A stretch of DNA of 64,000 bases from Hymenobacter mellowenesis (GTDB lineage: Bacteria; Bacteroidota; Bacteroidia; Cytophagales; Hymenobacteraceae), in assembly GCF_030581005.1 (NCBI RefSeq), contig NZ_JAUQSX010000007.1, positions 274,440 to 338,439 of the forward strand. The letters run 5' to 3'. Both the position numbers and the translations under genes were made by a program. The notes under the pieces were generated by a model, which ran no database searches, was not told the DNA's origin, and saw only the letters and a list, made by a program, of their open reading frames with translations. Positions 16,722 to 24,360 of the stretch are shown piece after piece. Every line of letters begins with the position of its first letter. Within the stretch, counting starts at the first letter, position 1.

Positions 16722-17090
16722 ATGCACCGCCTTTTCACTTACCTCATCGCGCTTGTCTGGCTGGCCAACGGCCTGCTTTGCAAAGTGCTGCTGCTCGTGC
16801 CGCGCCACGCCGCCATCGTGGCGCGCATCCTCGGCCCGGCGCACGCCCCGCTGCTCACGCGCCTGATTGGCCTGGGTGAAATCGGCATGGCCGTGTGGGT
16901 GCTGAGCGGCATCCGGCCCCGCTGGTGCGCATGGGCACAGATTGCGCTCATTCTGTCGATGAACACGCTGGAGGCCGTGCTGGCGCACGACCTGCTGCTG
17001 TGGGGCCGCTTCAATGCGGTGTTTGCGGTGCTGTTCTGCGCGCTTATCTACTTTCATAGCCTGCCGCCGGCCCAGCGCGCTGGTTACTAA
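16722..17090 (+). CDS. DoxX-like small membrane protein
   Basis: This 122-residue protein has four membrane segments and resembles the DoxX-like family: LIALVWLANGLLCKVL at the start, then RLIGLGEIGMAVWVLSG and a C-terminal hydrophobic pair. Members are poorly understood and several are linked to redox or lipid-linked processes. It opens a four-gene operon with very short gaps or overlaps: DoxX-like, DUF2071, methyltransferase, membrane protein. The stop is ten bases before the next ATG. Confidence 0.8.
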   Translation: MHRLFTYLIALVWLANGLLCKVLLLVPRHAAIVARILGPAHAPLLTRLIGLGEIGMAVWVLSGIRPRWCAWAQIALILSMNTLEAVLAHDLLLWGRFNAVFAVLFCALIYFHSLPPAQRAGY

Positions 17091-17100
17091 ATACGGCATT

Positions 17101-17841
17101 ATGCTGGCCTGGCTCAAAACCCATCCATTCCCCGTCGAAGCGTTTTTTGAGCACTCGCTGGTGCTCACCTTCGCCGTGCCGCAGGCCGAGCTGCAGGCGC
17201 TGCTGCCGGCGCCGCTGGTGGCCGATACTTTTGCGGAAGGCCGGGGCTTCCTGGCCGTGGCGCTGGTCCAGACGCGGCACCTGCGGCCCAAGGGCTTCCC
17301 GGCCGCACTGGGGCAGGCCTTTTTTCTGATTGGCTACCGGGCCTTCGTGCGCTACCCCTCGCCCACCGGCAAGCGCCTGCGCGGCCTCTACATCCTGCGC
17401 TCCGAAACCGATAAAAAGCGCATGACCTGGCTGGGCAACCTCTTCACGCACTACCAGTACCACACCGTCGACATCGCGCAGCAGCACCGCGCCGGCCGGC
17501 TGCACATCGAATCATTGCAAGCCAATTTCCACGTGACGCTGGCCCCGCCGGCTTCGGAAGTTGCGCTGCCGCCGCATTCTCCTTTCGCCACCTGGGCCGA
17601 AGCCCGCCGCTTTGCCGGCCCGCTGCCCTTTACCTTTTCGGCCGATGCCCGGGCGGGCCGCATGCTGATTGTGGAAGGCGTGCGCGAGCATTGGCAGCCC
17701 CAGCCGGTGGCCGTGGAAAGCTATCGGGTGGGGTTTTTCGAGCAGCTGGGCTTTAGCCAACTGCACCTGGCCAATGCCTTCGTCGTGCGCGACATCCCCT
17801 ATTCGTGGAAAAAAGGCCGCACCGAGCAATGGCAGTCGTGA
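17101..17841 (+). CDS. DUF2071 (YqjF-like) protein
   Basis: This 246-residue cytoplasmic protein belongs to the DUF2071 group by its pattern: F-x-H-S-L near the start, then LPAPLVADTF, PKGFPAALG, a central YHTVDI stretch and a late VGFFEQLGF. I start it at ATG 17101. The frame extends further upstream into the DoxX-like gene, but that extension is a shadow. The family function is not established; the fold may be related to acetoacetate decarboxylase. It is translationally coupled to the next gene, whose start codon lies inside this one. Confidence 0.8.
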   Translation: MLAWLKTHPFPVEAFFEHSLVLTFAVPQAELQALLPAPLVADTFAEGRGFLAVALVQTRHLRPKGFPAALGQAFFLIGYRAFVRYPSPTGKRLRGLYILRSETDKKRMTWLGNLFTHYQYHTVDIAQQHRAGRLHIESLQANFHVTLAPPASEVALPPHSPFATWAEARRFAGPLPFTFSADARAGRMLIVEGVREHWQPQPVAVESYRVGFFEQLGFSQLHLANAFVVRDIPYSWKKGRTEQWQS

Positions 17842-18593
17842 GAAAGCCCTTGCAAGGCCTGTGGAACGTGGTGCGGTTCAACTGGCCGCTTTACCTCGTG
17901 GCCGGCGGGGCCGCGCTGACGCTAGTCGCCGGGTGGCTGGCCGGGCCGGCCGCCTGGCGTCCGTATGCCGGGTTGCTGCTGGCGCTGGCGCTGCTGCCGC
18001 TGCTGGTGTCGCTGCTCGTCACGGCTTACGTCTACGATTTTTCGGGGCTGTACCGGTTCGATTGGCTTTTTGGCAAAGTGCCCGTGCCAGCCACGCTGCT
18101 CACCCTCAGCGCCGGTTTCGATGAAATCAGCGCGCCGCTGGCCCGGCAGTACCCGGCGGCCCACCTGCTGGCGGCCGATTTCTACGACGCGGCCCGGCAC
18201 ACCGAGCCGTCTATTCAGCGCGCCCGGCGGGCCTACCCGCCCTACCCCGGCATCCTGGCGGTGGATACCCGTGCCGCCCTGCCGCTGGCCGCGGGCTCCA
18301 TCGACCTGGCCGTGGCTTTTCTGGCCGCCCACGAAATCCGCGATGCCACCGAGCGGGCCGCTTTCTTCCGGGAAATTGCCCGGGTGCTGGCCCCAGCCGG
18401 CACGCTGGTGGTGACGGAACACCTGCGCGACCCGGCCAATTTTCTGGCCTACACCGTAGGCTTTCTGCACTTCCACTCGCGCCGCGCCTGGCTGGAAACC
18501 TTTCGGGCGGCAGGGCTGCGCGTCGAGCGGGAAGTAAAAATTACGCCCTTCATCACCTCCTTCTTCCTGCGCCAAGATGGTTCTGCAGCTTAA
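17829..18593 (+). CDS. Membrane-anchored class I SAM-dependent methyltransferase
   Basis: Two N-terminal membrane segments (about 17-65) precede a methyltransferase-like domain. Visible elements are a divergent SAM loop (TLSAGFDEISAPLARQYP), the acidic end of strand 2 (LLAADFYDA), and the post-motif SIDLAVAFLAAHEIRDATER with RVLAPAGTLVVTEHLRDP, typical of motifs III-IV. I chose ATG 17829, which overlaps the DUF2071 stop by 13 bases; a GTG at 17838 is an alternative. The substrate is unknown. A lipid or quinone-like membrane substrate is a guess based only on the anchor. The gene overlaps its downstream neighbour by 17 bases. Confidence 0.8.
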   Translation: MAVVRKPLQGLWNVVRFNWPLYLVAGGAALTLVAGWLAGPAAWRPYAGLLLALALLPLLVSLLVTAYVYDFSGLYRFDWLFGKVPVPATLLTLSAGFDEISAPLARQYPAAHLLAADFYDAARHTEPSIQRARRAYPPYPGILAVDTRAALPLAAGSIDLAVAFLAAHEIRDATERAAFFREIARVLAPAGTLVVTEHLRDPANFLAYTVGFLHFHSRRAWLETFRAAGLRVEREVKITPFITSFFLRQDGSAA

Positions 18594-18987
18594 AGCCACC
18601 GGTTTTTTTCTCGTCATTCTGGCGCTGCTGCACGCGGCTTTTGGCCGCTACTTCAACTGGCGCACCGAATTTGCCGCCGTGAGCCTCATCAACCGACAGA
18701 TGATGTACGTGCACACGTTCTTCATTGCCTTCACCGTGCTGCTCATGGGCCTGCTCTGCCTCACCTCGGCCCCGGAGCTGGTAGGCACGCCGCTGGGCCG
18801 CCGGGTGGCGCTGGGCTGCGGCGTGTTCTGGCTGGCCCGGCTGCTCGTCCAGTTCTTCGGCTACTCGCCCGAGCTGTGGCGCGGCAAGCGGTTCGAAACC
18901 ATCATTCACCTGCTTTTCTCGGTGCTTTGGTCGTATTTGAGTGCCGTTTTTTTGTGGGTGGGCTGCGGTCTGGGCCTTGCGGCATGA
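18577..18987 (+). CDS. Four-helix membrane protein of unknown function
   Basis: This 136-residue protein has four hydrophobic segments (residues about 7-27, 43-65, 78-95 and 110-132), with RYFNWRTEFAAVSLINRQMMYVHTFF as its most conserved-looking region. I do not recognise a named family. It overlaps the methyltransferase gene by 17 bases and closes the four-gene operon, which suggests the two products work together in the membrane. Confidence 0.75.
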   Translation: MVLQLKATGFFLVILALLHAAFGRYFNWRTEFAAVSLINRQMMYVHTFFIAFTVLLMGLLCLTSAPELVGTPLGRRVALGCGVFWLARLLVQFFGYSPELWRGKRFETIIHLLFSVLWSYLSAVFLWVGCGLGLAA

Positions 18988-19007
18988 GTTGGCTTGGCCG
19001 GCGGCCG

Positions 19008-19952
19008 TCAGAAGCGCCGCGTGAGCGACAGCCCACTGCCCCCCGCCGGGCCAGGGAATGTCGCCACGCCCACGGTGGTTTTCTTCCGCTCGGCGTTGCG
19101 GTGGCTGATGAGGTTCCAGGCGCTGAGGGCCAGGGTGGCGGTGCCCATGCCGATGTTGAGGCAGGAAATGGTGCGCTCCGTGCCGTAGGTTGTGCTCGGG
19201 CTCCAGTTGATGCCTTGCTGGTCGTTGGGCAGGCGCAGGGCCCCCGTCAGCAACTGCCCGGTGCCGCTCAGAATGCCGGCATAGGCGGCGCCTTTGCCCA
19301 CATCGGCACGGTTGAACTGGCTGGCGTTGGCGGCACCCAGCATCACGTTCACCCCGCCCCACAGGGCCGAGCCCACGGCGTAGGCTTTCACCTCGCCCTC
19401 GGTGGGTGGCAGCGGGCCATAGGTGGGCTGAATGAGGGCGCACTCAGCGGTGGTGAGGCCCGAGGTTTTTACCCAATCGGCTAGCACAGGCGTGCGCATG
19501 TCGGCAATGAGGTCGTACTGGTGGGCCCGGTTGATGCGTTCAGCAGCGGAGCGGCCCGCGGTTTCGGCCACCAGGTAGCCCACGGCGCATAGGCGGCCGT
19601 CGCGGTCGATGAAGCAGGGGCGCCGTCCTTCGGGATGGTCGTAGTTGCGCGGAAACACACCGGCCACCCAGTAGCGGTGCAGCAGGTCGAGCAACTGTCC
19701 GCGGCGCTGGACCAGCGCGGGGCTCAGGCCGGCCGTGGAGTGCTGGCGCAGCTCCTCCTCGGCGTAAGCGAGGTGGGCCTGCACGCGGGCATCGTCGTTG
19801 GTAGCAGTGGTGGGGGCGTTGCCGGTGGCGGCCACGTAGCCGGCGTTGCCTACCAGCACATTCACCTGGTCGGTGGCCAGCGGCGGGGCCGGCTGGTGGC
19901 TGCAGGCATTCAGGCCGAAGCCGATGAACAGTAGTAAAAACAGCTTTTGCAT
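19008..19952 (-). CDS. Lipoprotein of unknown function with CxxD-G-CAVG motif
   Basis: This 314-residue lipoprotein (lipobox LNAC) carries a recognisable but unnamed motif at about 95-150: a Leu-rich helix, W-x-AGVFPRN, then CFIDRDGRLCAVGYLVAETAG. Proteins with this CFIDxxGxxCAVGYL pattern occur widely in Bacteroidota and myxobacteria without known function. The two Cys are close enough to form a disulphide in the envelope. The C-terminal third is Gly/Ala-rich and weakly hydrophobic (AYAGILSGTGQLLTGAL) and may be membrane-associated. It converges on the membrane-protein operon 20 bases away. Confidence 0.75.
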   Translation of the reverse strand: MQKLFLLLFIGFGLNACSHQPAPPLATDQVNVLVGNAGYVAATGNAPTTATNDDARVQAHLAYAEEELRQHSTAGLSPALVQRRGQLLDLLHRYWVAGVFPRNYDHPEGRRPCFIDRDGRLCAVGYLVAETAGRSAAERINRAHQYDLIADMRTPVLADWVKTSGLTTAECALIQPTYGPLPPTEGEVKAYAVGSALWGGVNVMLGAANASQFNRADVGKGAAYAGILSGTGQLLTGALRLPNDQQGINWSPSTTYGTERTISCLNIGMGTATLALSAWNLISHRNAERKKTTVGVATFPGPAGGSGLSLTRRF

Positions 19953-20084
19953 GGTGAAGAAGGGTTGAAAGCAGGGAGTTTCCTGTTTTCAGCCTGACCG
20001 GCCTCGCCGCCTCAAAGTTGCACTGCTGGCCCTACGCTGCTTTTCCGGCCCGTCCACCAGCGTCCGCCACAGCCAACGCTTGGC

Positions 20085-20921
20085 CTAACCCCGTTTGCCG
20101 GCTGCCAAAAAACGGCTCACCTCCCCCACGTACTTATCGCCGAAGCTCTCGATGCTCAGCGCCACCATTCCCTGCAGGTGCTCGCCCTCAAAAGCCAGCA
20201 CCTGCCGCCGCTGCCGCCGCCGGGCCTCGCGCACCACCGCCACCGAATCGGTCAGCGGCGTGTGCTTGTCGGCCGTGCCACCAATGAGCAGCCACGGGCA
20301 CCGGATGCGGGGCGCGTAGTGTGAATACGCAGCCGCTTCCGCCGGCAAACTCACAGCCTTCTGCCGGCTTTGCCACTGGTAGGCCACCAGCCGTTGCGGG
20401 CTGGCCACGTAGCCTTCCGTCACCAGGAAGTCGCAGTGCGGGGCCGTGGCGGCCACCTCGCTGGCCATGATGCTGCCCATCGAGAAAGCCATAATGCCGG
20501 TGCGGTCGTGCGGGAAGCGCCGGCGCGCATCGGCCAGCGCCGCCCCCAAATCCACGGCGAATTCATGATAATAAAGCTGTTTGGTATCGATGGCAAAGTC
20601 GGCGCTGTGGCCAAAGCCCCGGTAATCGAACAGGTATACCCGGTAGCCGGCCGCCGTCAGGGCCCGGGCCTGGTACAGCTCGTTCGACATGTTGCCAAAG
20701 TCGCCGTAGGCCACCACCATGGTGGTGTGGCGGTCGGCCACGCCCGGCGCCGGCTCAATGAGCCAGCCGGTGAGTTGCACATGGTCGGGCGTGACGAGGG
20801 CCACGGTCTGGTAGCGCAGGCCCAACGAATCGGGGGTAGCTATCCAGACGCGGCTGGGCTTGAGGGCCCAGGACCCCGCACTAACCAACAGGAAACAGCT
20901 TACCAGTAGAAAACGGAGCAT
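20085..20921 (-). CDS. Exported alpha/beta hydrolase
   Basis: This 278-residue protein has a signal peptide (LLVSCFLLVSAGSWA) and an alpha/beta-hydrolase core of the serine aminopeptidase/YheT-like sort. The early strand is MVVAYGDFGNMSN, the cofactor-like DYRGFGHSADF follows, and the nucleophile elbow AFSMGSIMA has Ala in place of the first Gly of GxSxG. The acid lies in GGTADKHTP and the His in FEGEHLQGM. All three catalytic residues are visible, so it is probably active on an ester or amide. The substrate is unknown. Confidence 0.87.
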   Translation of the reverse strand: MLRFLLVSCFLLVSAGSWALKPSRVWIATPDSLGLRYQTVALVTPDHVQLTGWLIEPAPGVADRHTTMVVAYGDFGNMSNELYQARALTAAGYRVYLFDYRGFGHSADFAIDTKQLYYHEFAVDLGAALADARRRFPHDRTGIMAFSMGSIMASEVAATAPHCDFLVTEGYVASPQRLVAYQWQSRQKAVSLPAEAAAYSHYAPRIRCPWLLIGGTADKHTPLTDSVAVVREARRRQRRQVLAFEGEHLQGMVALSIESFGDKYVGEVSRFLAAGKRG

Positions 20922-21011
20922 TGGTTTTTGTGAAATAGAAACCTGGCCACCCGGCCAGCCTTCGCCAAAGACCGATACCGACCGGTTCGGTTGCAGCGAT
21001 GGCGGCAGCGG

Positions 21012-21758
21012 CTAGCGAAGCCCGGCTGCCAGCAGGCGGGCCAGTTCAAAGCCACTCTCCACCGGCCAGTGCTCCCATTCGGCATGGCCCAACTGCCGCG
21101 TCGCCGCGTCGCCGTAGAAAAAAGTAAGCAGCGTGGGCATGTCAATGGCCGCCTTCACGGCCTCGTAACGCGCCAGTATTCCTTCAAAATCCGTTTCTAC
21201 TAGGCCGGGACTCTTGAGCACCCGTTGCGCCACAAACACCTCTTGCGCCAGGTGCTCGGCCACTGTGCGCGGCGGAACGTGGCTGGCGTAGTAGCGGGTG
21301 CGCCAGACTTGGGCCAGCACGCGCTGCCGCACCAACGCCGGACTATATTCCTCGCTGGCCCAAAATACGGGCGTGCAGAAGCCCCGCTTCACCAAGGCCT
21401 TCAACTCAAATTTGCTGGCGAAATCGGTGGTGTAACGGTTGGTCCAGCCGCCGGCCACGTCGTCGGCCAGGTTCAGCGCCACCCGGAAATGGGGCTCGGC
21501 GGGCACGGTGCCGCGCCATAATCCGGCCTCCTGCAGCGCTTCCGCCGCAATGTCTTCTGCGCCCAGCTGCTGCAATTCCCGCAGCCGGGTCACCAACGGC
21601 TCCTTGGCCATGGGGTTGAAGTGCATCACCGGCACCACCAAATCGGCTTGATTGCCGCCGCCCAGCAGTTGCAGATAGCGCTGAAAGCGCGCTTGGTCGC
21701 GCGGCTGGTCATACAGCGCCAGCATCGCATCGAGCACCGGCATTACCTCGAATGACAT
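21012..21758 (-). CDS. Hypothetical cytoplasmic protein
   Basis: I do not recognise this 248-residue protein. It has no signal peptide or membrane segment. It is helical by appearance, with conserved-looking blocks GGGNQADLVVPVMHFNPMAK, LNLADDVAGGWTNRY and FELKALVKRGFCTPVFWASE. The composition and codon use match the surroundings and the frame is open for its full length, so it is very likely a real gene. It sits between an exported hydrolase and the HIT-NuiA gene on the same strand, with gaps of 90 and 45 bases. Confidence 0.75.
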   Translation of the reverse strand: MSFEVMPVLDAMLALYDQPRDQARFQRYLQLLGGGNQADLVVPVMHFNPMAKEPLVTRLRELQQLGAEDIAAEALQEAGLWRGTVPAEPHFRVALNLADDVAGGWTNRYTTDFASKFELKALVKRGFCTPVFWASEEYSPALVRQRVLAQVWRTRYYASHVPPRTVAEHLAQEVFVAQRVLKSPGLVETDFEGILARYEAVKAAIDMPTLLTFFYGDAATRQLGHAEWEHWPVESGFELARLLAAGLR

Positions 21759-21803
21759 GACACCCCGCAGCCGTTATGGACTTCGTAATTATTTCGGTCA
21801 GGC

Positions 21804-22643
21804 TCACGTCTCCGTCAGCACGGTTTTGAAGCCGGCCAAGGTGCCGTCCATCGTCCGGCCCAGGGCGTAGGCGTGGATTTCGGGGCCCTTGCCCACGCGG
21901 TACACCTGCACGCCGTCCATGTCCTGCTTCATAAACATTTGCAGGGCCTTGTAGCGGTTGGCCTGGGCCACGTCGTTCAACACGCCATCGTCGGCCGTGT
22001 GGTTGCGTAGGAACTGGGTGAGTTCCATGGTTTCTACTTTGGCATCGGCGGGCTCGCCTAGCAGCTTGAGTAGCGCGGCGTTGCTCAGCTCGCCGCCGGG
22101 CGCGGCGTAGGCCACGGCCTCGAGCGGGGCGTCCGACTCGCTCAGGAAGTGCAGCCCGGCCACCTGCTTTTGCAGTTCCGGCGGCACGGGCGCGCCGGCA
22201 TCAGTGCCCCGATTTGCGGCAGCTTTGGCGTCGCTCAGGCCGCTGCCGCCGTCCACCTTGGCCGCAATGGCGGCGGCCAGTTCCTGCATTCGCGCATCGG
22301 GCACTTTTATTTTGGGATTGGTGAAGTTAATATCCTGCACCGTTTGCAGCGGGATGAGGTGGATGTGGGCGTGCGACACTTCCAGCCCAATCACGGCCAC
22401 GCCCACGCGCTTGCAGGGCACGGCGGCTTTCAGCCCCTTGGCCACGCGCTGCGCAAACACGTGCAGGCTAGCCAGCTCATCGGCGGGCAGGTCGAAAATG
22501 TAATCGACTTCCTGCTTGGGAATCACCAGCACGTGGCCTTCCACCAGCGGCGTGATGTCGAGAAAAGCCAGGTGGCGGCCGTCCTCGGCCACTTTATAGG
22601 CCGGCAGCTCGCCGGAAACGATGCGGGAGAAAATCGAAGGCAT
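21804..22643 (-). CDS. HIT-family protein fused to a NuiA-like nuclease-inhibitor domain
   Basis: The start is the ATG at 22643 (MPSIFSRIVSGELPAYKV), giving 279 residues. Residues 1-130 are a complete HIT (HINT-like) domain with the active-site triad HAHIH at 91-95, expected to hydrolyse nucleoside phosphoramidates or similar bonds. A 25-residue Gly/Ala/Pro linker follows. Residues 157-279 resemble nuclease A inhibitor NuiA: LHFLSESDAPLEAV near 164, a middle acidic block, and QVYRVG, HAYALGRT and GFKTVLTET at the end. These match the positions of SESEYPFEV, QVYRLG and STKVVET in the Anabaena protein as I remember it. No signal peptide is present, so it should act in the cytoplasm. It lies downstream of greA on the same strand. 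Confidence 0.88.
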   Translation of the reverse strand: MPSIFSRIVSGELPAYKVAEDGRHLAFLDITPLVEGHVLVIPKQEVDYIFDLPADELASLHVFAQRVAKGLKAAVPCKRVGVAVIGLEVSHAHIHLIPLQTVQDINFTNPKIKVPDARMQELAAAIAAKVDGGSGLSDAKAAANRGTDAGAPVPPELQKQVAGLHFLSESDAPLEAVAYAAPGGELSNAALLKLLGEPADAKVETMELTQFLRNHTADDGVLNDVAQANRYKALQMFMKQDMDGVQVYRVGKGPEIHAYALGRTMDGTLAGFKTVLTET

Positions 22644-22650
22644 GGGCGGG

Positions 22651-22799
22651 TTAGTTGTCGGTTGTTCGTTATCAATTGGCAGGTCGCTGATGCAAATAAA
22701 CGAGAACCAACGGTCCGGCATCGGCCCGGGTCTAAAAAGGAGAAAGGGCAGCACCTCGCGGCGCTGCCCTAACAACTGACAACGAGCAACTGACAACTA
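22651..22799. repeat. Imperfect inverted repeat around the greA terminator
   Basis: The left arm (22651-22675) contains TTAGTTGTCGGTTGTTCGTT. The right arm (22770-22799) contains AACGAGCAACTGACAACTA, its near reverse complement. The arms flank the greA terminator. Similar TTAGTTGT and CAACTGAC tracts recur at 46192-46200 and 46334-46346. Confidence 0.6.
22732..22770 (-). terminator. greA terminator
   Basis: On the minus strand AGGGCAGCGCCGCGAGGTGCTGCCCT forms a stem of eight base pairs (AGGGCAGC with GCTGCCCT), followed by a T-rich CTCCTTTTTA. It lies between greA and the HIT-NuiA gene. Confidence 0.7.
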
Positions 22800-23273
22800 C
22801 CGCGAAATCTCCAGAATCTGAAACTGCAGCTTGCCGGCGGGCACCGTGATTTCAGCCGTGTCGCCGGCCGATTTGCCCAGCAGGCCTTTGCCAATGGGTG
22901 ACTTCACCGAGATTTTGCCGGTGGCCAGGTTGGCTTCTTCTTCGGCCACGAGCGTGTAGTCGAGCACCATGTTATTTTTTAGGTTTTTCAGCTTCACCTT
23001 GCTCATGATGAGCACCTTGCTGAAATCCATGTTGGTTTCGTCGATGAGGCGGGCATTGCCCAGCACTTCTTCGAGCTTGGAAATTTTCAGCTCCAGCAGG
23101 CCCTGCGCGTCCTTGGCGGCGTCGTATTCGGCGTTTTCGCTCAGGTCGCCTTTGTCGCGGGCTTCGCGCAGGTCTTCAGCGGCTTTGGCCCGGCCCCGGA
23201 TTTTAAGGTCCTGGAGGTCATCCTTCAGTTTTTGCAGGCCCTCGGGGGTGTAATAATTGATGGTGGTGGCCAT
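22797..23273 (-). CDS. greA: Transcription elongation factor GreA
   Basis: GreA rescues backtracked RNA polymerase by stimulating cleavage of the nascent RNA. The 158 residues fit the family. The N-terminal coiled coil (about 1-77) carries the acidic tip, DKGDLSENAEYDAAKDAQ, which delivers the catalytic Asp and Glu. The C-terminal FKBP-like domain ends GKSAGDTAEITVPAGK. The ATG is at 23273. The gene has its own -7 box and an unusually strong hairpin in its leader. A HIT-protein gene follows downstream. Confidence 0.97.
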   Translation of the reverse strand: MATTINYYTPEGLQKLKDDLQDLKIRGRAKAAEDLREARDKGDLSENAEYDAAKDAQGLLELKISKLEEVLGNARLIDETNMDFSKVLIMSKVKLKNLKNNMVLDYTLVAEEEANLATGKISVKSPIGKGLLGKSAGDTAEITVPAGKLQFQILEISR

Positions 23274-23297
23274 GGGAATTAGTGCTTGACGGTTTGG

Positions 23298-23339
23298 CTA
23301 AAAAGCAAGGAGAACGGCTGGCACTGCCAACCGTTCTCC
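23298..23339 (-). terminator. Terminator-like hairpin in the greA leader
   Basis: On the minus strand the arms GGAGAACGGTTGGC and GCCAGCCGTTCTCC form a 14-base-pair stem (one G-U) with a three-base loop, followed by TTGCTTTTTAG. It lies 25 bases before the greA ATG and downstream of the candidate greA promoter. It could end the upstream dehydrogenase transcript, attenuate greA, or both. Confidence 0.75.
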
Positions 23340-23355
23340 CTTCTTAGGTTTGAGA

Positions 23356-23363
23356 CAAAGATA
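23356..23363 (-). promoter_or_regulatory. Candidate -7 box TATCTTTG of greA
   Basis: A perfect TAnnTTTG match on the minus strand lies between the dehydrogenase stop and the leader hairpin. Use of this box would place the hairpin inside the greA 5' leader. Confidence 0.5.
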
Positions 23364-23374
23364 CGCAAAACCAG

Positions 23375-24340
23375 TTAGCTCCCCACACCCGCCGTTTCGG
23401 CCCCGGCCCGAAATGCCCGAATTTTCTCCACCAGCACCTCGTTGATGCGGGCGTAACTCTCGTGCGTCCAGCCGCCCACGTGCGGCGTCAGCACCACGTT
23501 GGGCGCCCGCTGCAGGAAATCGAACCGAGCCTGTTGCGCGGCCGTGAGGGTGCCCAGCTTTTCATTGTCGAGCACATCGAGGGCTGCGCCGCGCACCCGC
23601 CCGGCTTGGAGCGCGCCCACCAGCGCCGCATGGTCCAGCACCTCGCCGCGGGCCGTGTTCAGCAGCCAGATGGGCCGGGCAAAGCCGGCCAGCAGCACGT
23701 CGTTCACGAAATGGTGGTTGGCCGACGAGTACGGGATGTGCAAACTTAGCACGTCGGCGCGGGCCTGTATTTCAGCCAAGCTCACCAATTCCGCATTCGC
23801 ATCGGGCTCAATGCCAGGGTCAATATCATGCGCCAGCACCGTGCAGCCGAACGTCCCCAGCCGCAGCGCAAACGCCCGCCCCATGTGCCCGTAGCCGAGC
23901 AGACCGATGGTTTTGCCGCCCACTTCCTCGCCCCGGTTGGCCTCGCGGTGCCACTCGCCGCGCCGCACCTCGCCATCGGCCCGCACGATATTTCGAAACA
24001 ACGCCAGCAGCAGCCCCACCGCAAACTCTCCCACCGCGTCGCGGTTGCCCTCCGGCGCGTTGAGCAGCGCCACGCCGGCCGCAGCCATGGCAGGCTCGTC
24101 AATGTTATCGGTGCCGGCGCCGGCCCGGGCCACGTAGCGCAGCTGCGGGCCGTGGGCCAGCAGGGCGGCCGTCACGCGCAGCTTGCTGCGCACTACCAGC
24201 CCCTCGTAGGGCCGGGCGGCCAGCGCGGCGGGGATTTCGGCAGCCGTCAGGTCGGGCTGGTAATCGGCCGCCACGCCGATGTCGGCCAGCAGCGGCAGCA
24301 GCGAAGGGTGCATTTCGTCGACGACGAGGCAGAGGCTCAT
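23375..24340 (-). CDS. D-isomer 2-hydroxyacid dehydrogenase
   Basis: This 321-residue NAD(P)-dependent dehydrogenase belongs to the phosphoglycerate/glycerate/lactate dehydrogenase family. The Rossmann motif is LLGYGHMGRAFALRLG. The catalytic Arg lies in LLNTARGEVLDHAAL, the Glu in LDVLDNEKLG and the His in LTPHVGGWTHES. It is shorter than SerA and has no ACT regulatory domain, so it may be a serA-like or a glyoxylate/hydroxypyruvate reductase. The gene precedes greA and follows rsmA by 20 bases on the same strand. Confidence 0.9.
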   Translation of the reverse strand: MSLCLVVDEMHPSLLPLLADIGVAADYQPDLTAAEIPAALAARPYEGLVVRSKLRVTAALLAHGPQLRYVARAGAGTDNIDEPAMAAAGVALLNAPEGNRDAVGEFAVGLLLALFRNIVRADGEVRRGEWHREANRGEEVGGKTIGLLGYGHMGRAFALRLGTFGCTVLAHDIDPGIEPDANAELVSLAEIQARADVLSLHIPYSSANHHFVNDVLLAGFARPIWLLNTARGEVLDHAALVGALQAGRVRGAALDVLDNEKLGTLTAAQQARFDFLQRAPNVVLTPHVGGWTHESYARINEVLVEKIRAFRAGAETAGVGS

Positions 24341-24360
24341 GGGATTCTTAAGCGTGTTTT

